From positions 1 through 46,695 of the forward strand of contig CAYZRY010000007.1 in the NCBI GenBank assembly GCA_964481005.1: a stretch of DNA of 46,695 nucleotides, in the 5' to 3' direction. Each line of letters begins with the position of its first letter. Position 1 is the first letter of the stretch. The notes under the pieces are model-generated. The model ran no database searches and had not been told where the DNA came from. It saw nothing but the letters and a program-made list of their open reading frames with translations. The stretch comes from CAYZRY01 sp964481005 (GTDB lineage Bacteria; Bacillota_I; Bacilli_A; RF39; UBA660). The translations under genes and the position numbers were made by a program. Of this stretch, positions 31,403-39,673 are shown piece by piece.

Positions 31403-32392
31403 ATGGGAATATTTGATAAATTAAAAAATGTTTTTACAAAAGAAACAGTTAATGATAAGAAAAATGAAGATATAATTATATATGAAAAGGGACTTACTAA
31501 AAGTCGTGAGAATTTTGTCTCTAAACTTATCAATTTAACTAATAAGTATCATAGTTTAACTGAAGAATACTTCGAAGAACTCGAAGAGATTTTAATTATG
31601 GCTGATATTGGGGTAACAACCATTATCGATTTCATGGAAAAACTGCGCAAACGTGTCAGACAAGAAAATCTCAGTAATCCGGAGCAGTTAAAAGAAATTA
31701 TTGTCGATGAACTATTTATAATTTATGTCGATGATGAAGTTATTGAAAGTAAAATAAAGTTTGCTAAAGAAGGACCGACAGTTGTACTTTTTGTAGGCGT
31801 TAACGGAGTTGGTAAGACAACAACAATAGCAAAACTAGCTGCCAAGATGATCGATGAGGGTAAGACAGTTAAAATGATTGCTGCCGATACCTTCAGAGCC
31901 GGAGCTATCGAACAGCTTAGACTTTGGTCAAAGCAAGTCGGAGCATCCTTTTATGGAACAGACCAGGGACAGGACCCATCAAGTGTCGTCTATAGTGGTC
32001 TTGAAGAATCGCTTGCGGATAAAACTGATGTTGTCATGATCGATACTGCTGGAAGACTACAAAATAAAACTAATTTGATGGCAGAACTTGAAAAAATAGA
32101 CCGTGTTATTGCTAAGATTATCCCTGATGCTCCGCATGAAACACTGCTAGTTATCGATGCCACGACTGGTCAAAATGGTATTGCCCAGGCCGAAGCTTTC
32201 AAAGAGATAAGTAAACTTAGTGGAATTGTTCTAACTAAGTTAGATGGAACCGCTAAGGGAGGAATCGTTCTAGCAATCAAAGATAAAGTAGGTTTGCCAG
32301 TTAAATTTGTCGGTTTTGGTGAACGCAAAGAAGATCTTCAAGCCTTCGATATCGAAAAGTACATATACGGACTTTTCAAGGAGATGATGTAA
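31403..32392 (+). CDS. ftsY: SRP receptor FtsY
   Basis: FtsY is the GTPase receptor that brings ribosome-SRP complexes to the membrane. The 329-aa protein has an NG domain with G1 GVNGVGKTT (residues 132-140), ADTFRAGAIEQL (the insertion-box region), DTAGRLQNK (G3) and LTKLDGTAKGG (G4). It has a short N-terminal stretch instead of the long acidic A domain, as usual in Bacillota. The stop overlaps the ylxM start by one base (TAATG). Confidence 0.97.
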   Translation: MGIFDKLKNVFTKETVNDKKNEDIIIYEKGLTKSRENFVSKLINLTNKYHSLTEEYFEELEEILIMADIGVTTIIDFMEKLRKRVRQENLSNPEQLKEIIVDELFIIYVDDEVIESKIKFAKEGPTVVLFVGVNGVGKTTTIAKLAAKMIDEGKTVKMIAADTFRAGAIEQLRLWSKQVGASFYGTDQGQDPSSVVYSGLEESLADKTDVVMIDTAGRLQNKTNLMAELEKIDRVIAKIIPDAPHETLLVIDATTGQNGIAQAEAFKEISKLSGIVLTKLDGTAKGGIVLAIKDKVGLPVKFVGFGERKEDLQAFDIEKYIYGLFKEMM

Positions 32393-32685
32393 TGGAAAAG
32401 ACTATTTTATTAAATGAACTCTACGACTATTACAAAGGATTATTCACAGAAAAGCAGCAAGAATGTTTTGAAAGTTACTACTGCCAGAACCTATCACTTG
32501 CTGAAATAGCTGATCTCCTTAAAATAAGTAGAAACGCTGTTCATAATCATATTCAAACAGTCGAAGATAAATTATATTTTTATGAAAAAAACCTTGGGAT
32601 GTTAGAAAGAAGAAAAAAAGTACTGAAAAAAATAGAAAAATTACTAGATAATGATACAATAGATGATATAAGAGAAATACTATAA
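32392..32685 (+). CDS. ylxM: YlxM helix-turn-helix protein
   Basis: YlxM is a small HTH protein reported to stimulate SRP GTPase activity in streptococci. The 97 aa include FTEKQQECFESYYCQNLS and the helix-turn-helix LAEIADLLKISRNAVHNHI. It is placed directly after ftsY with a one-base overlap. Normally ffh follows at once, but here two other genes intervene. Confidence 0.9.
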   Translation: MEKTILLNELYDYYKGLFTEKQQECFESYYCQNLSLAEIADLLKISRNAVHNHIQTVEDKLYFYEKNLGMLERRKKVLKKIEKLLDNDTIDDIREIL

Positions 32686-32704
32686 AGAAGAAAAGAGGGA
32701 AACT

Positions 32705-34465
32705 ATGTTTGATAAGATTGTTTTTATGAATGAAGGGAACATCTTTGTTAGTTTAAAAGAAGGGGTAGAGATAAAAAATAATCTACTCAATATGCACGTT
32801 GTTGTCTCCGATGTTGAAAAGCATCTTCTAGGAGAAATAGAAGAAATAAACAATAGAGAAGTTAAAATAAGATTACTGGGAGAGTTTAGAAATGGTGAAC
32901 TTTTCCAAGGAGTACTTAGAAAACCTCTTTTAGATGCTCAAATAAGGGGAGTAGTCAATGAAGAAATTCCACTTCTTTTAGGTAAAGCTGATGAGAATTC
33001 AATTCATTTAGGAGGAAGTCCATTCTATAATAATTTTCCTATCTATTTTAATATCAATCATTTCTTCAGTAACCATTTTGCTATCTTTGGTAACAGTGGT
33101 TCTGGTAAATCTTGGGGACTAGCTAAATTATTACAAAATGTTTTCTACAACGATAAAATTAAACCTTATCGTGCTAACTTTATTCTTTTTGATATTTCAG
33201 GAGAGTATTCACAGGCGTTTAACAATTTAAATCAGATTAATCCAAATTACAACTATCGTGTCTTTACTTCATCAGAGTATGAACCAGCTTTTGAAAAACT
33301 AAGAATACCAATTTGGCTATTAGATAAAGATGATTTAGCATTGTTACTACAGTGTGATCGTCATACTCAGCTGCCACTTGTTGAACGCATGATAAAATTA
33401 GCTAGAGTCTTTGCCGAAGAAGGCGAAGCTGCTAAAAGATATAAAGATCATTTGATTGCTAAAGCGATTGTCTCTGTTTTATACAGTGAGCAAACGCCAG
33501 CTCAAAAGAGAAATGATATATATACAATCGTCGAAGAGTGTAGTACTGAAAACTTCCATTTAGAAGCTGTTCTAAATGGAGTAGGTTACACAAGAAAGTT
33601 TAGAGATTGTTTCAATATCGATAAAACTGGAACATTTACCGAAGGAATTCTTCTTACTGAATATGTTACGAGCTTTATCGATCCATCACTTGATGGATAT
33701 GAACCTAAACAGGATGTTTTCTATAACTTGGGAGGTCTTAGAACAGCCCTTAACTTTACGCTTATTTCTGATGGATGGTATAAAAACCAACGTACATACT
33801 CAGATGCTGTAACAGTTAAAGTAAGATTAGATGCCTTCATCAGCAGTAGTCATAGTCATGTCTTTGATTATCCAAACTATGTCAATGTTGAACAGTATCT
33901 ATCAGCTCTGCTTATTCAAAGTGATAAAAAATATCAAATTATTAACATCAACTTAGAAGATATGGATGATGTAGTGGCCGCGGTCATAACTAAAATATTT
34001 ACAAAAATTATCTTTAATTACTTGAAAATGATCAAAGAACGTGGTACAATACCTTTTCATATCCTGGTTGATGAAGCGCATCGCTACATTAAGCAAAATG
34101 ATAATGACAGTTTCTTAATTGGATACAATATTTTTGAACGAGTTGCGAAAGAGGGAAGAAAATACGGAGTTCTACTCGGAATCATTACACAAAGACCAGT
34201 AGAGTTATCCGATACCGTTATTTCACAGTGTTCAAACTTCTTAATCTTTAAGACTAACCATCCACGTGATGCTGAATACATCAAACAGATGGTACCAAAT
34301 ATCAATGCTGAAGTAGTCGAAAAGCAAAAGAGCTTACAATCTGGTACATGTCTAGGCTTTGGAACAGCCTTTAAAATACCAGTTGTAGTGCGTTTAGAAA
34401 AACCAGAACCTGCGCCAATGAGTAGTAACAGTGATGTTATTAAACATTGGGGTGGTGGACAATAA
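32705..34465 (+). CDS. HerA-like (DUF87) ATPase
   Basis: The 586-aa protein has an N-terminal HAS-barrel-like domain (about 1-110) and a HerA/FtsK-type motor domain. The motor domain has Walker A GNSGSGKS at 129-136, Walker B HILVDEAHRYI, a conserved Gln/Arg segment GIITQRPVELSDTVISQC, and the KTNHPRDAEYI C-terminal region. HerA ATPases translocate DNA as hexamers with nuclease partners, as in archaeal HerA-NurA and in bacterial antiphage systems. No nuclease gene is adjacent. The next gene encodes a two-span membrane protein, 21 bases away. Location between ylxM and ffh makes a housekeeping role as likely as defence. Confidence 0.85.
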   Translation: MFDKIVFMNEGNIFVSLKEGVEIKNNLLNMHVVVSDVEKHLLGEIEEINNREVKIRLLGEFRNGELFQGVLRKPLLDAQIRGVVNEEIPLLLGKADENSIHLGGSPFYNNFPIYFNINHFFSNHFAIFGNSGSGKSWGLAKLLQNVFYNDKIKPYRANFILFDISGEYSQAFNNLNQINPNYNYRVFTSSEYEPAFEKLRIPIWLLDKDDLALLLQCDRHTQLPLVERMIKLARVFAEEGEAAKRYKDHLIAKAIVSVLYSEQTPAQKRNDIYTIVEECSTENFHLEAVLNGVGYTRKFRDCFNIDKTGTFTEGILLTEYVTSFIDPSLDGYEPKQDVFYNLGGLRTALNFTLISDGWYKNQRTYSDAVTVKVRLDAFISSSHSHVFDYPNYVNVEQYLSALLIQSDKKYQIININLEDMDDVVAAVITKIFTKIIFNYLKMIKERGTIPFHILVDEAHRYIKQNDNDSFLIGYNIFERVAKEGRKYGVLLGIITQRPVELSDTVISQCSNFLIFKTNHPRDAEYIKQMVPNINAEVVEKQKSLQSGTCLGFGTAFKIPVVVRLEKPEPAPMSSNSDVIKHWGGGQ

Positions 34466-34486
34466 AAACTATAGGGAGGTTTTGAA

Positions 34487-35089
34487 ATGAAATATGCCAT
34501 TGACAATAGTACTCCAAAAGCAGAAGTACTAAAGGGTTACAAATTAGTAAGGGATGGACAAAATATCCAAAGAATAGAGGCAACATTTTTAGATGGTTCT
34601 AAAGATCTCTATGACTATAATGAAAAGACAGTCGATAATCTTGATGATAGACTATACAACCAGATGATAGATTATACTAGATCGTCAAAGAAAAAGATTT
34701 CATCTAACAAATTAGCGGCTATTTGGAATGCTATCGTAGCTATTCCGGCTGGTATTTATGCTGCATATAATATTACTAATTTAAATGTAACAAATAATAT
34801 GAGAGAACTTTTATTTACTGCGGCTTTAACTGTCGTATCAGTAGTCAGTGCTTCGTTTGCGATTGAAAGCTTTAACAGATATAAAGATCTTAAGAAATAT
34901 GAAACATATAAACTAAATCAAGAGGATCTTAGTATTGGTTATCATGAAATTGTTACTAAAGAAAAAGAACTCAAAGGTAGAGCTAATAACGATGCAATTT
35001 TAGATTTAAATAATATCGATAAAGTTAGTGAAAATGAATTACAAAAAAGATTAATTAAAGTTCGTAGATATAATGAATTAAAGGGGTGA
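34487..35089 (+). CDS. Two-span membrane protein paired with the HerA-like ATPase
   Basis: 200 aa. Soluble N-terminal part (1-72), two membrane helices (about 76-94 and 106-127) and a soluble C-terminal part (130-200) rich in Lys and Glu. No recognised family. The layout loosely recalls two-span effector-type proteins, but I see no signature. GGAGGT precedes ATG 34487. It lies 21 bases after the ATPase gene and 4 bases before ffh, so all are co-transcribed. Confidence 0.75.
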   Translation: MKYAIDNSTPKAEVLKGYKLVRDGQNIQRIEATFLDGSKDLYDYNEKTVDNLDDRLYNQMIDYTRSSKKKISSNKLAAIWNAIVAIPAGIYAAYNITNLNVTNNMRELLFTAALTVVSVVSASFAIESFNRYKDLKKYETYKLNQEDLSIGYHEIVTKEKELKGRANNDAILDLNNIDKVSENELQKRLIKVRRYNELKG

Positions 35090-35093
35090 TTAG

Positions 35094-36401
35094 ATGTTTG
35101 ATGCTTTAGGTGAGCGCCTTCAGTCGGCTGTATCTAAAATAAAGGGATATGGCAAGATCAATGAAGAAAACATTGGTGAGGCAACTAGAGAAATACGTTT
35201 AGCTCTACTTGAAGCAGACGTCAATTACCAAGTTGTCAAAGAGTTTGTAGCTAAGGTTAAAGAAAAAGCATTAGGTGAAGAAGTTGCAGCTAGTATTAGA
35301 CCTGGCGATATGTTTGTCAAAATAGTTCAAGATGAACTTACAGCGCTGCTTGGTGGAGAAGCCAAAGCTTTGAACTTGCTAGGTAAACCAGCCAAGACTA
35401 TGCTTGTTGGATTACAAGGATCTGGTAAAACTACCGCAATCGGGAAATTAGCTCTTTTACTGCGCAAAAAGCACAGTAAAAAGCCTCTTTTGATTGCTTG
35501 TGATATATATAGACCAGCAGCGATTGAACAGTTAAAACAGATAGGTAAACAACTCGATATCGAAGTTTATGAAGAAGGTCAAAAAGATCCGCGTGAGATA
35601 GTTCAAAATGGACTTAAATATGCCAGTGAAAATGGTTTTGACTATGTCCTAGTTGATACGGCTGGACGTCTTCATATCGATGAAGAACTGATGAATGAAT
35701 TAGTTGACCTTGAGAAAATAGTTGAACCGCAAGAGATTCTTCTAGTAATCGATGCAATGATGGGACAAGATGCCATCAATGTAATCAAAGGATTTAACGA
35801 AAACCTAGGTTTGACCGGAGTTATTCTAAGTAAGATGGACGGAGATACTAGAGGCGGAGTAGCGCTATCAGTTAGACACTTGACAAGTATTCCAATAAAG
35901 TTTATTGGAACTAGTGAAAAGATGGATGGTATCGAAGGCTTTGACCCAGAGCGTATGGCTGGCAGAATACTCGGAATGGGAGACATTGTCTCACTAGTTG
36001 AAAAAGCTACCGAAGTAATCGATGAAAAAGAAGCCGAAGCGGCAGCTAAAAAGATGCAAAGTGGTAAATTTGATTTAGAGGACTTTCTAAAACAAATGAA
36101 ACAAATTAAAAAGTTAGGACCACTTGAAAACTTGATGAAACTTATTCCGGGGGCTAGTAAGATGGGACTTGATAAAGTAAATATTGATCCTAAACAGATA
36201 GCTCATATCGAAGCGATTATTCTTTCGATGACACCAAAAGAACGAAGAAACCCCGATATCATCAAGGCTAGTAGAAAAACTAGAATTGCTAAAGGATGTG
36301 GACTTTCAGTCCAAGAGGTTAACAAGCTGTTAACGCAATTTGAAAACACCAAGAAAATGATGAAACAGATGCAAAACGGCAATATGAAACTACCATTTTA
36401 G
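35094..36401 (+). CDS. ffh: Signal recognition particle protein Ffh
   Basis: Ffh is the GTPase/RNA-binding subunit of SRP. The 435-aa protein has an NG domain with GLQGSGKTT (106-114), CDIYRPAAIEQL, DTAGRLH and SKMDGDTRGG, and an M domain with PGASKM, the ERRNPDIIKASRKTRIAKG segment and a Met-rich tail (MMKQMQNGNMKLPF). AGGGGTGAT precedes ATG 35094. The stop codon runs into the terminator hairpin. It completes an SRP operon begun by ftsY and ylxM. Confidence 0.98.
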   Translation: MFDALGERLQSAVSKIKGYGKINEENIGEATREIRLALLEADVNYQVVKEFVAKVKEKALGEEVAASIRPGDMFVKIVQDELTALLGGEAKALNLLGKPAKTMLVGLQGSGKTTAIGKLALLLRKKHSKKPLLIACDIYRPAAIEQLKQIGKQLDIEVYEEGQKDPREIVQNGLKYASENGFDYVLVDTAGRLHIDEELMNELVDLEKIVEPQEILLVIDAMMGQDAINVIKGFNENLGLTGVILSKMDGDTRGGVALSVRHLTSIPIKFIGTSEKMDGIEGFDPERMAGRILGMGDIVSLVEKATEVIDEKEAEAAAKKMQSGKFDLEDFLKQMKQIKKLGPLENLMKLIPGASKMGLDKVNIDPKQIAHIEAIILSMTPKERRNPDIIKASRKTRIAKGCGLSVQEVNKLLTQFENTKKMMKQMQNGNMKLPF

Positions 36402-36422
36402 AGAGATTAAATCTCTCTTTTT
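36400..36422 (+). terminator. Intrinsic terminator after ffh
   Basis: AGAGAGAT (36400-36407) and ATCTCTCT (36411-36418) around TAA, followed by T. The ffh stop codon abuts the 5' arm. It isolates the downstream RNA gene. Confidence 0.88.
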
Positions 36423-36464
36423 ATATGTAAAAAACTAGCACTTTTATTATTTTCAAATTTATGA

Positions 36465-36470
36465 TATAAT
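36465..36470 (+). promoter_or_regulatory. -10 box of the large RNA
   Basis: TATAAT places the transcription start near 36476, within a base or two of the beginning of the terminal stem of the RNA. The -35 region (about 36442) is T-rich and weak. Confidence 0.7.
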
Positions 36471-36474
36471 TCCT

Positions 36475-37031
36475 ATGAAATGGTGCACTATCCTAGTCAA
36501 TACATGGTTGTGAAGATGAGGGTAAAATATCATTAAAGAGCATATCTATGAAGCATCTGGTGTTGGCTTCTTACGCCCAGTTTGGGGCTGGTGCTGGATA
36601 TGTAGGGATTATGGGCACTCACAATGGCATGTGGGGTTAAACCCATTTTTCCGTGGAGACCTAGCCTCGTGAGTAATCACGACCTAGGCTTGAACCTATC
36701 TAACGGTGAAAGCTGGAGATAGAGTAGCTTGGTTTGAGTGGTAGTCGGGGAATAGAGACAGCTTAAAGAAATCGTACAGTTTCGATAAGTATCGCTCCTT
36801 GAAACCGTTATTGCAAAAAAGCCTAGCAACATATGATATTGTTGGGGAAAACCCCTAGGGTGTAAATTATTGTAGGATTGCAGTGGGCACTAAGTGGCAA
36901 TCGAGTAATAGTTAAGGTGACTTACTTTTTATTCTTTTAAAAGGGAACTGCTTCTTGGTAACGGGAAGTAAGAATAAGGGAAATCCAACTCGACCTAAGG
37001 CACAAGGTTTACTACAGTAATACCATTTCAT
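36475..37031 (+). ncRNA. ole: OLE RNA (ornate large extremophilic RNA), about 557 nt
   Basis: A long non-coding, clearly more GC-rich block with no open reading frame of note. Its ends pair perfectly: ATGAAATGGT (36475-36484) with ACCATTTCAT (37022-37031). Internal hairpins include TCGTGA/TCACGA (36667-36672 with 36677-36682, tetraloop GTAA) inside a larger AGCC/GGCT helix. It starts at a -10 box and ends just before a gene whose product matches OapA. OLE RNAs are about 600 nt, lie directly upstream of oapA, and form a membrane-bound ribonucleoprotein linked to tolerance of cold, alcohols and Mg2+ stress. I identify it by size, structure and this neighbour, not by covariance search. Confidence 0.85.
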
Positions 37032-37050
37032 TTATTTTTGAAAGGCTAAA

Positions 37051-37638
37051 ATGAAAATAAAAGAATTTAAAGAAAAATATTCTCAGAAAGTCGTAAAAAA
37101 GAAAGTACAAGAAAAGAAATTAGTTGAGTGGAAATGGATTGGTACGATAACCGTACTTGCATTTGTCATTTCCTTTTTATTTTCAGCTATTTCTGAAGCT
37201 TTAATACCTAACATAAATTTATTCTTAAGTACGGTATTAGTTCTAGTAGTTATCGCTATTGGTGTCGTTTTTGATATGATCGGAATAGCCACTACTTCGG
37301 CTGATATTAAGACTTTCAATTCTATGTCGACTAAAAAAGTAAAGGGATCTAATCTAGCGATTAAGTTCATTCAGTCAGCAGATAAAGTATCTAGCTTTTG
37401 TAATGATGTAATCGGTGATATCTGTTCGATTATCAGTGGATCTGGTGGAGCAGCTATCTCGATAGTAATTGCCAGTCGATATAACCTAAATGTCTTTTTA
37501 GTAACACTTATTGTTACCGCGACTATCGCCGGACTAACGATCGGTGGTAAAGCTGCGGGAAAAAGCTTTGCTGTTAACAAAAGTGACCTAATTCTTTACG
37601 AATTTGCTAAAATATTGTCATTTGTTTACAAAGGATAG
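37051..37638 (+). CDS. oapA: OLE-associated membrane protein OapA
   Basis: 195 aa with a very basic N-terminus (residues 1-26, many Lys) suited to RNA contact. Four membrane helices lie at about 29-48, 56-78, 119-138 and 144-165. Characteristic stretches are FDMIGIATTSAD and DKVSSFCNDVIGDICSIISG, which I recall from OapA proteins, some of them annotated as CorB-like Mg/Co transporters. OapA binds OLE RNA and holds it at the membrane. It starts 20 bases after the RNA with no terminator between, so RNA and mRNA are probably one transcript or processed from one. The ribosome binding site GAAAGG is weak. Confidence 0.85.
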   Translation: MKIKEFKEKYSQKVVKKKVQEKKLVEWKWIGTITVLAFVISFLFSAISEALIPNINLFLSTVLVLVVIAIGVVFDMIGIATTSADIKTFNSMSTKKVKGSNLAIKFIQSADKVSSFCNDVIGDICSIISGSGGAAISIVIASRYNLNVFLVTLIVTATIAGLTIGGKAAGKSFAVNKSDLILYEFAKILSFVYKG

Positions 37639-37644
37639 AACTTT

Positions 37645-37666
37645 AAGTCTTTAAAAAGGACTTTTA
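37645..37666 (+). terminator. Weak terminator after oapA
   Basis: AAGTCTTT (37645-37652) can pair with AAAGGACTT-type bases (37656-37663, one G-T pair), followed by TTA. The T-run is short, so readthrough into the next module is possible. Confidence 0.4.
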
Positions 37667-37693
37667 TTACGGTATCATTTATAGAGGAGAACT

Positions 37694-38254
37694 ATGAAAA
37701 GAAAAGTATTGATGACAATTTTTGCAATACTTATTATCGCAGGCATTGCGATAGTTTTTTCGTATGTTAATTTTCTAGTTAAAGAAAAAAGATACAATGA
37801 CAAAGTTAAAGTAACACTTAATAATAACTATGATAAATTCAAAGAAAATGTTAAGCATTTTTCTGATGTAAGAGAAGAGTTACTGAAAGAAACTTCGAAT
37901 ATCTATTTGGAGGATTTAGCTAAGTCATACACTGATATAACTGATGTACTCGAAGACTATGATAAAGCTATTGCCAAAGTCAAAGAAAGTGCTGATCCGG
38001 TCAGTAAATTATCAAAGAATATTCGTGGTACTGACAAAGAATTGCAAAACAAGATAAGTGCTTTTAAAATCAATTATGAACAGACAATTAATTATTATGT
38101 TGGTGATTATAAAGGCCTAAATGAAAAGATCAAATTATACAACGAATATATCGAAGAGAACTCTCCAAAAGCTAAACCACTTAAATTATTAGTTGCTAGT
38201 ATCAAAGACTATATAGACTTTGATGGTAATGGTGTGCAATTGGGAGTAGAGTAA
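37694..38254 (+). CDS. Single-span coiled-coil protein of module 2, EF-hand-like C-terminus
   Basis: Paralogue in layout of the 5013-5576 protein: 186 aa, one N-terminal membrane helix (about 6-28) and a helical, charged extracellular body with few aromatic residues. It has a C-terminal acidic loop DFDGNG (Asp175-x-Asp177-x-Asn179-Gly180), which fits the first half of an EF-hand or dockerin loop. No family recognised. AGAGGAG precedes ATG 37694. The phosphodiester glycosidase gene follows after 9 bases. Confidence 0.75.
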   Translation: MKRKVLMTIFAILIIAGIAIVFSYVNFLVKEKRYNDKVKVTLNNNYDKFKENVKHFSDVREELLKETSNIYLEDLAKSYTDITDVLEDYDKAIAKVKESADPVSKLSKNIRGTDKELQNKISAFKINYEQTINYYVGDYKGLNEKIKLYNEYIEENSPKAKPLKLLVASIKDYIDFDGNGVQLGVE

Positions 38255-38263
38255 GGAGGGAAG

Positions 38264-39604
38264 ATGAGCAAGTTAGAAATAATTGATGCCTATAAGACAT
38301 CAAAACTAAAAAAGATTAAAACTAAAAAAGTATTGCGCAAAATCCAGCCTAAGAAATCTAAACGAGTACTGGGATATAAAATCATGTATTTTTCGATGTT
38401 TTTTGTACCTCTGTTCATTTGTTTGTTTATTGTCTCAAGACACAGTAGTGAACTATTTAAACCTTGGATGTCAGTAATATTACTTATTCTAGCAGTTGTA
38501 TCTGTATGGGCATTATATCTTGGTTTTACAATGGTAATGCTAAATAGAAAGATCGTTACAGGACGCCACTATAAGAAATGGTTTAAGGCCTTAGCTGTCT
38601 TTGTTCTTGCGATGTATGTCGGTGGAGGAATAGGTTTTACAGCCCTTCTTTATGGTCCTTACAAAGGCTTTAGAGAATGGTTAATTACTACGGCGATGAC
38701 GACGATGAGTCATCAGTACTATGCAACTTGGTTTTATGGACCTAAAGAAATAAATGAAGTATTTGCTAATAATAGAGTTATCGAGTCTGGAGAAAATACT
38801 AATCCTGACCTAATTCAAATAGCTAAACCTGATGGTAAAATAAATATCTATGCTAATAAGTATGAAGAAGAACTACTTGATAAGATCGATGGTGATTACA
38901 AGATTATCGATATTAGACGTTCTGGTTTTAGAGGTAAGCTTGTCGCTATATACGATCCATCTAAAGTAAAACTAGCTACTTCCAAAGGAATGGGAACAAG
39001 TCTAGATAATGCTTATGGAGAATTACTTATCAATATGTCTAAACGCTACAATGCTAAGATTGGTATCAATGCCGGAGGCTTTTACGATCCGACATGGATG
39101 ACTAGTGGGGGAGTTCCTCATGGAATAGTTATTGCTGATGGAAAGCTTAAGGCCAACAATCCGAAAGCCAGTGTTGGAGGAGGACTAGTTGGTTTCACTA
39201 ATGATAATAAACTAGTGCTAACTCGTGTCAGCGCGCAAAAAGCTATTTCGATGGGTGTTAGAGATGCAGTCGAATTTGGACCATATCTAATCGTCAATGG
39301 CAAGCCATCATTTATCAAAGGTAATGGTGGATGGGGTTATGCTCCGCGTACTGCGATTGGTCAAAGAAAAGATGGAATTGTCCTATTTGTCGTCATCGAC
39401 GGAAGACAAACAGCCAGTCGAGGAGCAGACATGGTTCAGTTAACTGAACTTATGCAAGACTATGGTGCAGTCAATGCCGCTTGTATGGACGGAGGAACAT
39501 CTAGTGCGATGAGTCTTGATCATAAACTGATATCTAATCCAATAGATGGTCGAAATAGACCACAGACAAGAAGAATACCTAATGCTTGGCTGTTTATTTC
39601 ATAA
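38264..39604 (+). CDS. Membrane-anchored phosphodiester glycosidase (NAGPA family), module 2
   Basis: 446 aa. Basic N-terminus with the IDAY motif (7-10), three membrane helices (about 38-57, 68-93, 107-130), then the linker EWLITTAMTTMSHQYYATWF (138-157) shared with the module 1 enzyme. The NAGPA-type catalytic domain has GINAGGFYDP, GVPHG, FGPYLIVNG, RTAIGQ and CMDGGTSSAM. Overall it is clearly homologous to the 5590-6909 product, but diverged. It probably acts on a phosphodiester-linked sugar in a surface polymer. The module stands directly after the OLE/oapA locus. Confidence 0.88.
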   Translation: MSKLEIIDAYKTSKLKKIKTKKVLRKIQPKKSKRVLGYKIMYFSMFFVPLFICLFIVSRHSSELFKPWMSVILLILAVVSVWALYLGFTMVMLNRKIVTGRHYKKWFKALAVFVLAMYVGGGIGFTALLYGPYKGFREWLITTAMTTMSHQYYATWFYGPKEINEVFANNRVIESGENTNPDLIQIAKPDGKINIYANKYEEELLDKIDGDYKIIDIRRSGFRGKLVAIYDPSKVKLATSKGMGTSLDNAYGELLINMSKRYNAKIGINAGGFYDPTWMTSGGVPHGIVIADGKLKANNPKASVGGGLVGFTNDNKLVLTRVSAQKAISMGVRDAVEFGPYLIVNGKPSFIKGNGGWGYAPRTAIGQRKDGIVLFVVIDGRQTASRGADMVQLTELMQDYGAVNAACMDGGTSSAMSLDHKLISNPIDGRNRPQTRRIPNAWLFIS

Positions 39605-39608
39605 AAAC

Positions 39609-39635
39609 AAAATATAGTTTTAAACTATATTTTTT
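39609..39635 (+). terminator. Intrinsic terminator after module 2
   Basis: AAAATATAGTTT (39609-39620) and AAACTATATTTT (39622-39633) are perfect complements, ending in a T-run. Confidence 0.8.
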
Positions 39636-39673
39636 GTTGCCTGTTTATGATAAACTATATAATAGGTGATAAT

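Noticed and set aside
32705..35089. Confident call of an antiphage HerA defence system
   Set aside because: No nuclease, Sir2 or DUF4297-type partner is adjacent and the genes are embedded in the SRP operon. I keep it only as a possibility.
36475..37031. Large RNA as RNase P RNA, tmRNA, 6S RNA or ROOL RNA
   Set aside because: No RNase P type B or tmRNA signature sequences are seen and the length is wrong for 6S. ROOL is close in size, but the OapA-like gene directly downstream favours OLE.
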